Below are positions 40,351 to 47,492 of a stretch of 64,000 nt of DNA, in pieces. Numbering within the stretch: position 1 is the stretch's first letter; each line of letters starts with the position of its first letter. The notes below the pieces were generated by a model that worked only from the letters and a program-made list of their open reading frames with translations, did not search any database and was not told where the DNA came from. The stretch covers positions 62,001 to 126,000 of the forward strand of contig MEDJ01000020.1 of the NCBI GenBank assembly GCA_001724025.1, read 5' to 3'. The stretch comes from Acidobacteria bacterium SCN 69-37. GTDB taxonomy: Bacteria > Acidobacteriota > Vicinamibacteria > Vicinamibacterales > SCN-69-37. A program made the position numbers and the translations under genes.

Positions 40351-41580
40351 ATGCGCGTTCACCCAACGGCCGACATCGGCCCCTTCGCGGTTCAGGAGCG
40401 ACGTGTGCGACGAATGTCTAGCTGTGTCCGACTGTTGATGGTTCTGGGCGCCGTGCTCACGGGGCTGGCCGCGTGCGAACGCCGGCCGTCCGGGACGACC
40501 GACGACGGGACGGGAGACATCCTGGTGGGGGTGTATGCCTCGCTCACGGGCGATGGCGCGTCGTTCGGCCAGTCCTCGCGTGAAGGGACCGAGCTCGCGG
40601 TGGACGAGATCAACGCGGCCGGCGGCCTGCTCGGTGGCCGGCAGATCCGCCTGCTCGTCGAGGACAACCAGAGCCGCCCTGAGGAGGCGTCGAACGCCGT
40701 CACCAAGCTGATTACCCAGGATCACGTGGTGGCCGTGCTGGGCGAGGTCGCCAGCCGCCGCACCCTGGCCGCGGCGCCCGTGGCGCAGCGTTACCAGGTG
40801 CCGATGATCACGCCGGCGTCGACGAACGCGCGCGTCACCGAGGTCGGCGACTACATCTTCCGCGTCTGCTTCATCGACCCCTTCCAGGGCGAGGTGCTCG
40901 CGAAGTTCGCGTACAACGACCTGAAGGCGCGGCGGGCCGCCGTGCTGAAGGACATCCAGCAGGATTACTCGGTCGGGCTGACCGAGTCGGTCGTCTCGCA
41001 CTTCACCGCGCTCGGCGGCCAGGTGTCCGAGCCGGTCAGCTACAGCTCGGGCGACCCCGATTTCCGCGCCGTGCTCACGCAGATCCGGGCGCAGAAGCCC
41101 GACGTGATTTTCGCCACCGGCTACTACACCGAGGCCGCGGTCATCGTCCGCCAGGCGCGGGAGCTCGGGATGGAGATGCCGATTCTCGGCGGCGACGGCT
41201 GGGTGGGCGATGCGCTGTCGAACGGCCGCGAGGCGCTGCGCAACACGTTCATCTCGAATCACTACTCGGGCGACAACCCGTCCCCGGTCGTCCAGCACTT
41301 CGTCGCGGCCTATCGGGACCGGTTCAAGAAGGCACCCGACTCGATCGCCGCGCTGGCCTACGATTCGGTGAAAGTCCTGGCCGACGCCCTGACGCGCGCC
41401 GGCACGACCAACGGCGCGGCCGTCCGCGACGCGCTGGCGTCGTCGAACGTCACCGGCGTCACGGGGCAGTTGACGATGAACGCGCAGCGGAACGTGTCGA
41501 AGCCCGCGGTCATCCAGGAAGTGACGTACGCCGACGGCCAGGCGAAATTCGTGTATCGCACGACGATCGACCCGGACTGA
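40351..41580 (+). CDS. Branched-chain amino-acid ABC transporter substrate-binding lipoprotein
   Basis: LivJ/LivK-type periplasmic-binding protein, about 409 residues. A lipobox (VLTGLAAC) implies lipid anchoring after cleavage, as for a membrane-tethered receptor. The mature protein opens DILVGVYASLTGDGASFGQSS with the Peripla_BP_6 pattern, and INAAGGLLGGRQIRLLVEDNQS follows. AGGAGG lies 7 nt before ATG 40351, giving a 21-residue n-region; ATG 40414 is possible but less well supplied. It is first gene of a five-gene liv operon. The ligand could be Leu/Ile/Val, another amino acid, or a related acid. Confidence 0.93.
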   Translation: MRVHPTADIGPFAVQERRVRRMSSCVRLLMVLGAVLTGLAACERRPSGTTDDGTGDILVGVYASLTGDGASFGQSSREGTELAVDEINAAGGLLGGRQIRLLVEDNQSRPEEASNAVTKLITQDHVVAVLGEVASRRTLAAAPVAQRYQVPMITPASTNARVTEVGDYIFRVCFIDPFQGEVLAKFAYNDLKARRAAVLKDIQQDYSVGLTESVVSHFTALGGQVSEPVSYSSGDPDFRAVLTQIRAQKPDVIFATGYYTEAAVIVRQARELGMEMPILGGDGWVGDALSNGREALRNTFISNHYSGDNPSPVVQHFVAAYRDRFKKAPDSIAALAYDSVKVLADALTRAGTTNGAAVRDALASSNVTGVTGQLTMNAQRNVSKPAVIQEVTYADGQAKFVYRTTIDPD

Positions 41581-41619
41581 CCGGCCGGAGGTCGCTGACC
41601 GCACCACAGACACCGACGC

Positions 41620-42519
41620 ATGGAGACGCTGCTCCAGCAGATCATCAACGGGCTCTCACTCGGCGCCATCTACGCGTTGATCGCCCTCGGCTACACGATG
41701 GTGTACGGCGTGCTGCGACTGATCAACTTCGCGCACGGCGACGTCTACATGCTCGGCGCCTTCGCCGGCTATTTCCTCGCCAACGCCCTCGGCCTCGACG
41801 GGCACCCCTCGGTCTTCTGGGCCATCCTCGTCACGATCGGCGCCATGGCCATCTGTGCGGCCATCGGCGTCGTGATCGAGCGGTTCGCCTACAAGCCGGT
41901 GCGGCACCATCCGCGGCTGACGGCCCTCATCACGGCCATCGGCGTGTCGCTGCTGCTCGAGTACGGCGGCCAGGTCGTGTTCGGTGCGACCCCGCGGTTC
42001 TTCCCGCAGATGATCGAGTCGCGGACCTACGCGCTCGGCGGCGTCCAGATCACCAACCAGAATCTGCTCATCATCGTGGTGGCCGTCATCGTGATGTTCG
42101 GGCTCGAGTACATCGTGCACCGCACGCGGATCGGCAAGGCCATGCGCGCCACGTCGTACAACCTGTCGGTGGCCAAGCTGATGGGCATCAACACCGATCG
42201 GGTGATTGCCTTCACGTTCGCGCTGGGCTCGGCGCTGGCGGCGGCCGGCGGCGTCCTGGTGGCACTGGCCATTCCGCGCATCGATCCGCTGATGGGGCTG
42301 ATGACCGGGCTCAAGGCGTTCGTGGCCGCCGTGCTCGGCGGCATCGGCAGCATCCCGGGCGCGATGGTCGGCGGGGTGCTGATCGGCCTGATGGAAACCG
42401 GGCTCAGCGCCACGGCCTATTCGACCTACCGCGACGCGGTGGCTTTCGGCGTCCTCATCCTGATCCTGATCGTGCGGCCGTCCGGCATCTTCGGATCGTC
42501 CGTGGTGGAGAAGGTGTAA
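41620..42519 (+). CDS. livH: Branched-chain amino-acid ABC permease LivH
   Basis: 299 residues, eight or so membrane helices, inner membrane. Family features include the N-terminal LLQQIINGLSLGAIYALIALGYTMVYGVLRLINFAHGD pattern (seen in parts) and the EAA-like loop in MTGLKAFVAAVLGGIGSIPG, where it contacts the ATPases. It starts 39 nt after the binding-protein stop and is followed 3 nt later by livM. Confidence 0.96.
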   Translation: METLLQQIINGLSLGAIYALIALGYTMVYGVLRLINFAHGDVYMLGAFAGYFLANALGLDGHPSVFWAILVTIGAMAICAAIGVVIERFAYKPVRHHPRLTALITAIGVSLLLEYGGQVVFGATPRFFPQMIESRTYALGGVQITNQNLLIIVVAVIVMFGLEYIVHRTRIGKAMRATSYNLSVAKLMGINTDRVIAFTFALGSALAAAGGVLVALAIPRIDPLMGLMTGLKAFVAAVLGGIGSIPGAMVGGVLIGLMETGLSATAYSTYRDAVAFGVLILILIVRPSGIFGSSVVEKV

Positions 42520-42522
42520 CGG

Positions 42523-43614
42523 ATGCCGATCGGGCGGAAACTGCTGACGATCGCCATCGTGCTGGCCGCACTCGCGGCCATGAATCAGATCATTGAGTAT
42601 GGCGTCGGAGACTTCCGGATCAATCCCTACTACGCGCGCATCATCAGCCTGGTCGGCATCAACATCACGCTGGCCGTCAGCCTGAACCTGATCAACGGCC
42701 TGGCGGGGCAGTTCTCGATCGGCCACGCCGGGTTCATGGCGGTCGGCGGGTACGCCGCCACATACCTGACGGTCTACCATGGTGCGGCCATTGCCGCGAC
42801 CGTCGGCGGCACGCCCATGCAGGGCGTGGGCAGCCTGGTCGTGATGACCGCCAGCCTGGTGACAGGGGCCGTGGCGGCCGGGCTGGCCGGGCTGGTGGTC
42901 GGCATCCCGTCACTCAGACTCAAGGGCGATTACCTGGCGATTGTCACGCTCGGGTTCGGCGAGATCATTCGCGTGATCATCCTGAACATCCCGGCGGTGG
43001 GCGGCGCCACGGGCTTCACGGCCGCGCTGCCGATTACGAACATCTTCTGGATCTACGCCGTCGCCGTCCTGACGATCGTCATCGTCCGGAACATCACGCA
43101 GTCGACGTTCGGTCGTGCGCTCGGGGCGATTCGCAGCGACGAGATTGCCGCCGAAGCCATGGGCGTGGCCACCACCCGGTACAAGGTGCTGGCGTTCGTC
43201 ATCAGCGCGGCGCTGGCGGGCGTGGCCGGCGGACTGTGGGGCCAGTTGTTCGCCAATCCGCTCAACCCGCAGAACCTCAACTTCGTGAAGTCGATCGAAG
43301 TGATCGTGATGATCGTGCTCGGCGGCATCGGATCGATCACCGGGGCCGTGCTCGGCGCCACGACCCTGACGATCCTGCCCGAGGCCCTGCGCACCTTCGA
43401 TCAGCAGTTTCCCGGGCTGCGCATGGTGCTCTACGCGCTGCTGCTGATCCTGCTGATGATCTTCCGGCCCGACGGCATCATGGGCCGGCGTGAGCTGAGT
43501 CTGGCCTGGTTCCGGCGACGCGGCGGCGGCCCCGGGCAGCCGGGCACGCGTGTCGCGCCGCTGGCCACCGCGGGCACCGCGACGCGATCGACACGGGACG
43601 AGGGCGATGGCTAG
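42523..43614 (+). CDS. livM: Branched-chain amino-acid ABC permease LivM
   Basis: 363 residues, partner permease of LivH. Core motifs NLINGLAGQFSIGHAGFMAVGGY and the EAA-like FVKSIEVIVMIVLGGIGSITG are present. The C-terminal 35 residues form a charged, Gly/Thr-rich cytoplasmic tail. Its end overlaps the livG ATG by 8 nt. Confidence 0.95.
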   Translation: MPIGRKLLTIAIVLAALAAMNQIIEYGVGDFRINPYYARIISLVGINITLAVSLNLINGLAGQFSIGHAGFMAVGGYAATYLTVYHGAAIAATVGGTPMQGVGSLVVMTASLVTGAVAAGLAGLVVGIPSLRLKGDYLAIVTLGFGEIIRVIILNIPAVGGATGFTAALPITNIFWIYAVAVLTIVIVRNITQSTFGRALGAIRSDEIAAEAMGVATTRYKVLAFVISAALAGVAGGLWGQLFANPLNPQNLNFVKSIEVIVMIVLGGIGSITGAVLGATTLTILPEALRTFDQQFPGLRMVLYALLLILLMIFRPDGIMGRRELSLAWFRRRGGGPGQPGTRVAPLATAGTATRSTRDEGDG

Positions 43615-44386
43615 TCCCGTGTCGTCCGTGCTGCTCGACGTGCGCGAGGTCACGCGCCGGTTCGGCGGGTTGACGGCCGTCAAGCACCTGAACCTGCAGG
43701 TCGCGGCCGGCACGCTCTACGGGCTCATTGGCCCGAACGGCGCCGGCAAGACCACGGTGTTCAATCTCCTGACCGGCGTCTACGCGCCATCCGAGGGGGA
43801 CATCTGGTTCGACGGCCGCCGGATGCACGGCCAGCGGCCGTGGCAGATTGCCACGCACGGCATCGCGCGGACGTTCCAGAACATCCGCCTCTTCGCCGAC
43901 ATGACGGTCCTCGAGAACGTGATGACGGCGCAGCATCTGCGGACGTCGCAGATGATTGGCGATGCGATCATCGGATCGCGCCGGCACCATCGGGAGGAGC
44001 GCGAGACGCGGGATCGGGCGCGCCATCTGCTCGCGATTTTCGGCCTCGAGGCCCTGGCCGACGAACCGGCCACGAGCCTGCCGTACGGCAGCCAGCGGCG
44101 GCTGGAGATCGCGCGGGCGCTGGCGACGTCGCCAAAACTGCTGCTGCTCGACGAACCGGCCGCGGGCATGAACCCGCAGGAGTCGGTGGCGCTGATGGAC
44201 ACGATCCGCTGGATCCGCGACGAGTTCTCGCTGACGATCCTCCTGGTCGAACACAACATGAAGGTCGTGATGGGGATCTGCGAGACCATCCACGTGATCG
44301 ATCACGGCGAGTCGATTGCCACCGGGTCCCCGGCCGACATCCAGGCGAATCCCCGCGTGATTGAGGCATACCTCGGTGTCGGCTGA
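43607..44386 (+). CDS. livG: Branched-chain amino-acid ABC ATPase LivG
   Basis: 259 residues. Walker A GPNGAGKTT at 42-50, signature-like PYGSQRRLEIARAL, Walker B LLLLDEPAAGMN and H-loop VEHNMKVV. The LivG-specific insertion and IARTFQNIRLF are visible. ATG 43607 lies inside the end of livM; the frame is open upstream, but the overlap and family N-terminus support this start. Confidence 0.96.
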   Translation: MASPVSSVLLDVREVTRRFGGLTAVKHLNLQVAAGTLYGLIGPNGAGKTTVFNLLTGVYAPSEGDIWFDGRRMHGQRPWQIATHGIARTFQNIRLFADMTVLENVMTAQHLRTSQMIGDAIIGSRRHHREERETRDRARHLLAIFGLEALADEPATSLPYGSQRRLEIARALATSPKLLLLDEPAAGMNPQESVALMDTIRWIRDEFSLTILLVEHNMKVVMGICETIHVIDHGESIATGSPADIQANPRVIEAYLGVG

Positions 44387-45098
44387 CGACGCGCTGCTCG
44401 CCATCGAGGGCCTGCACGTGTTCTACGGCGGCATCCACGCGTTGCGTGATGTGTCGCTGACCGTCAGGCGCGGCGAGGTGGTGACGCTCATCGGCGCCAA
44501 CGGGGCCGGAAAGTCGACGACGCTGCGCGCGATCTGCGGTCTGCTCTCGCCGGCGCGCGGGACCATCACGTTCGAGGGAGACGTCATCACCGGGCAGGCC
44601 GCGCACACGTTGGTGCCGCGCGGCATCTCGATGTCGCCCGAGGGGCGCGGCGTGTTCGCGAACCTGACGGTCCTCGAGAACCTCGAGATGGGTGCCTATC
44701 TGGTGAGGGACACGGCCCGGATCCGCGAGGATCTCGAGCGAGGCTTCTCGCTCTTTCCGCGCCTGCGCGAGCGGGCGAAGCAGAACGCCGGCACGCTCTC
44801 GGGGGGCGAACAGCAGATGCTGGCCATTGCGCGCGCCCTGATGTCGCGGCCGAAGCTGCTGCTGCTCGACGAGCCATCCCTCGGGCTCGCGCCGATCGTC
44901 TGCCAGACGATCTTCAGCACGATCGACGCGATCAAGACGAGCGGCACCACGGTCCTGCTCGTCGAGCAGAATGCGAACGCCGCGTTGAAACACTCCGACA
45001 GGGCGTACGTGATCGAAACAGGCGCCGTCATCCTGGAAGGCCCCGCGTCCGACATCGCCGCGCATCCGCGCGTCAAGGCCGCGTACCTGGGGGAGTGA
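44376..45098 (+). CDS. livF: Branched-chain amino-acid ABC ATPase LivF
   Basis: 240 residues from GTG 44376, overlapping the livG stop by 11 nt. Walker A GANGAGKST near 40-48, signature LSGGEQQMLAIARAL, Walker B LLLLDEPSLGLAP and VEQNANAAL. It pairs with LivG. It is last gene of the operon and is followed by an octanucleotide array and a 28-bp palindrome. Confidence 0.95.
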   Translation: MSADDALLAIEGLHVFYGGIHALRDVSLTVRRGEVVTLIGANGAGKSTTLRAICGLLSPARGTITFEGDVITGQAAHTLVPRGISMSPEGRGVFANLTVLENLEMGAYLVRDTARIREDLERGFSLFPRLRERAKQNAGTLSGGEQQMLAIARALMSRPKLLLLDEPSLGLAPIVCQTIFSTIDAIKTSGTTVLLVEQNANAALKHSDRAYVIETGAVILEGPASDIAAHPRVKAAYLGE

Positions 45099-45106
45099 GG
45101 AAGAAG

Positions 45107-45122
45107 GCTACGAGGCGACGAG
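45107..45122. repeat. Two-unit octanucleotide repeat
   Basis: GCTACGAG then GCGACGAG, just after livF and 2 nt before the 28-bp palindrome. Confidence 0.5.
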
Positions 45123-45124
45123 TG

Positions 45125-45152
45125 GTAGGGGCGACGCATGCGTCGCCCCTAC
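45125..45152. repeat. 28-bp perfect palindrome between convergent genes
   Basis: Arms GTAGGGGCGACGCA and TGCGTCGCCCCTAC are exact reverse complements with no loop. It lies between the livF stop and the stop of the minus-strand regulator, as expected of a bidirectional terminator. Read in one frame it encodes VGATHASPL, a peptide I recognise as a translation artefact of a repeat found in many bacterial genomes. Confidence 0.8.
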
Positions 45153-45162
45153 GTGCCCGACG

Positions 45163-46236
45163 TCAGCCGTCGCCGGTCTCTCCCTCCCTGAACGACGTCC
45201 AGTCGACCTGCAGCTTGCGCATGCGGGCGCGCAGGGTGTGGGGATTGATTTGCAGGAGACGGGCCGCGCCCTGGCGTCCTTCGATCCGGCCGCGTGTGTG
45301 CCGGAGGGCACGTTCGATGTGGCGGCGCATGGCCGCGTCCAGGGACTCGATGGCGTCGGTCGTGGCCTCCGTCGCACCGTGGCGGGGCGTCGACGAGGCG
45401 GCCGTGGGCCTGGTCGTGGGACCGAGGGCCGCCACGATCTCGAGGGCCCGGCCCTGTCCGATGAGCACGGCCCGGTCCATGACCGCCGCGATTTCCCGGA
45501 CGTTACCCGGCCAGTGATAGGCGCTGAGCCACCGCACGTCCTCGTCGGAAACGGGCACCGGTCTGACGCCGAACCGATCGGCCGCGCGGGCGGCGAAGTA
45601 CTCGGCGAATGCGCGGATGTCCGCGTGGCGATCGCGCAGCGGCGGGATGACGATCGGATAGACGGCCAGGCGGTAATACAGATCTTCGCGGAAGGTGCCG
45701 GCCTCGACCATCGACGGCAGGTCCCGGTGCGTGGCGGCCACCAGCCTGACGCTGACGCGGATCGCACGCTCACCCCCGACGCGCACCACCTCGCCGTCCT
45801 GCACGACGCGCAACAGCCGCACCTGGGCGGGCAGTGAGAGTTCGCCGACCTCGTCGAGGAACAGCGTGCCGCCGTCGGCCTGCTCGAACCAGCCCCTGCG
45901 GCGTGCCGTGGCGCCGGTGAACGCCCCGGGCTCGTGGCCGAAGAGCTCGGAATCGATCAGGTCCGGAGAAATGGCGCCGCAGTTGACGCGCCGGAACGGG
46001 CCCTTGCGGAAGGCCGAATCCTCGTGAATCGCGCGCGCGATCACTTCCTTGCCGGTGCCGGTCTCGCCGAACACGAGCACCGGCGCGTTGCTGCGCGACA
46101 CCATGCGCGCACGGCTCATGACCGCGGCGAGCCCCGTCTCGGCGCCGATGAGCCGGTCGTCAGGAGACGGCATCTGGCCGGTAATCAGGTGTTCGGGAAG
46201 TGGCTGGGGAGGCGGCTGATGCTTTGGCTGTGACAT
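45163..46236 (-). CDS. Sigma-54-dependent activator without sensor domain (PspF-like)
   Basis: 357 residues. A short N-terminal segment of about 25 residues leads into the AAA+ domain, with GETGTGKE at 57-64, GAFTGA at 104-109 (the loop that contacts sigma-54), GTLFLDEVGEL and the arginine-finger region near FREDLYYRL. A C-terminal Fis-type HTH (about 310-350: RRHIERALRHTRGRIEG, RLLQINPHTLRARM) binds enhancer DNA. No receiver, GAF or PAS domain is present, so activity must be controlled in trans, as PspA controls PspF. ATG 46236 is chosen over a long Arg-rich upstream frame. Confidence 0.9.
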   Translation of the reverse strand: MSQPKHQPPPQPLPEHLITGQMPSPDDRLIGAETGLAAVMSRARMVSRSNAPVLVFGETGTGKEVIARAIHEDSAFRKGPFRRVNCGAISPDLIDSELFGHEPGAFTGATARRRGWFEQADGGTLFLDEVGELSLPAQVRLLRVVQDGEVVRVGGERAIRVSVRLVAATHRDLPSMVEAGTFREDLYYRLAVYPIVIPPLRDRHADIRAFAEYFAARAADRFGVRPVPVSDEDVRWLSAYHWPGNVREIAAVMDRAVLIGQGRALEIVAALGPTTRPTAASSTPRHGATEATTDAIESLDAAMRRHIERALRHTRGRIEGRQGAARLLQINPHTLRARMRKLQVDWTSFREGETGDG

Positions 46237-46376
46237 GTGCTGGGCCGTGGTCTTCGTATAGTGGAAGGAAATCCAGATTATGACACGGCCGCTACACCTC
46301 GGGTGCCGGATCTCATCCGTCCGCGGCGTGAGGGCAGACGGTCGCCAACCGCGACGCGCTTGCGGCCCGTGAGAGG

Positions 46377-47081
46377 ATGGGCGCCAGCGAGATGACTGGG
46401 CACGGGCGGTCGGCGGACGCAGCGGACGGGGAGGATCCCGGGGGATCGACCGATCGTGCCGACGCACCGGTCGTCGAGACGGCACCGACGCTGTGGGAGG
46501 ATCGCTACGGGCCCGGCTCGTTCGAGCGGCTCCTGGCGCTGCTCGAACGCCCCTGCGTGTCGTTCGCACGCATTGCGGCGGAATTCGGCGTCTCGCGCGA
46601 GCGCGTGCGCCAATGGCACCGTGCGCATCGTCCCGAGGCTCCCACGGGGCAGGAGCGGCGACGCCTCTGTCGTGAGCTCAAGGCCCGTCGTCGTCTGCTC
46701 GCCGATGACGTGTTCGGCGCGCTGCACCAGGCGGCCAGGGCGCAACTCGAGCGGCTGCACGTGGAACTGCTCCCGGCCGCCGGCGGGTTCCGCGAACGCG
46801 CGGTCAGGATCAACGGCTGGATCGTGGCGCTGTGCGACGGTCGAGGGATGGCCGACGGGCAGCACGGCCGGTCGTGGGACGTGTGGACGCTGAACGCCCC
46901 CGACGCCGATTTCTTCTTCGTGTGGTTCGGCGGGCAGGCGTACCTGCTGCTGCCGCGTCGCGTGGCGGACGAGGTGCTGCGCGGCCACACGCTCGAGCAC
47001 GCGGGCGATCTCGTCGTTCCGTTCAGGAATCGCCTCGATGCGCTGACGCTGCCGGATCACGAACCGCGCTCCGAGGCGTGA
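46377..47081 (+). CDS. Protein with sigma-70-region-4-like HTH, function unknown
   Basis: 234 residues. Residues about 62-83 (FARIAAEFGVSRERVRQWHRA) closely match the sigma-70 region 4.2 recognition helix pattern. There is no region 2, so it is not a complete sigma factor. The C-terminal 120 residues form an unrecognised domain containing RAVRINGWIVALCDG and SWDVWTLNAPDADFFFVWFGGQAY, rich in aromatic residues. It is divergent from the PspF-like regulator across 140 nt. It may be a DNA-binding regulator or restriction-related protein; this is inference. Confidence 0.7.
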   Translation: MGASEMTGHGRSADAADGEDPGGSTDRADAPVVETAPTLWEDRYGPGSFERLLALLERPCVSFARIAAEFGVSRERVRQWHRAHRPEAPTGQERRRLCRELKARRRLLADDVFGALHQAARAQLERLHVELLPAAGGFRERAVRINGWIVALCDGRGMADGQHGRSWDVWTLNAPDADFFFVWFGGQAYLLLPRRVADEVLRGHTLEHAGDLVVPFRNRLDALTLPDHEPRSEA

Positions 47082-47492
47082 GTTGTCAAGTTTCCTTGCA
47101 TCGATCGCGGTGGCGTGGCCGAATAGCGTGCGTATGGTACGCCTTCCGTTCTTCTGTTGTTGTTGCTGTCGATCGCCACGCGGCCGTTGCCACGTGCAGG
47201 GGTAGCCCGGACGGGTTCGTCAGATTTCCACGTCTTCCGCAACCGGATTTCCCTCTCGTGATTGACAGCGGCCCGACACCCCGTCGGGCCGTTGTACGTA
47301 CAGACCACCCGCGTGGCACCACCCGATCCCCGGGGTGCCGATACACGCTCCGCGATACCGACACCCGTGTACGCCCGACAGGCGCCGCTTGCGCGCGCGG
47401 CCTGCGGGGCGTCTCCGACGTCCGCCTCGGCGGCCGCGCATACGCGCGCCACCCGGCGGCCGTGGTTCCGTTATTCGACAGGAGTCGTTGCA
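47082..47492. other. 411-nt leader region of the first TonB receptor
   Basis: No convincing gene, although one frame is open into the receptor. It contains a GC-rich hairpin at 47269-47291 (arms CGGCCCGAC and GTCGGGCCG), a short palindrome TGTACGTACA at 47293-47302, and an imperfect GGCACC...GGGTGCC hairpin near 47316-47340. A TTGACA lies at 47262-47267 without a matching -10. The long structured leader suggests post-transcriptional control, but no known riboswitch was recognised. Confidence 0.5.

Noticed and set aside
46278-47060. Minus-strand gene opposite the sigma-4-like HTH gene
   Set aside because: The plus-strand product has a clear HTH and normal composition; the minus-strand product is Arg/His/Gln-rich without a recognisable domain.
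47262-47492. 77-residue upstream extension of the first TonB receptor
   Set aside because: It would place the signal peptide internally and runs through hairpins; GTG 47493 has a good ribosome site.
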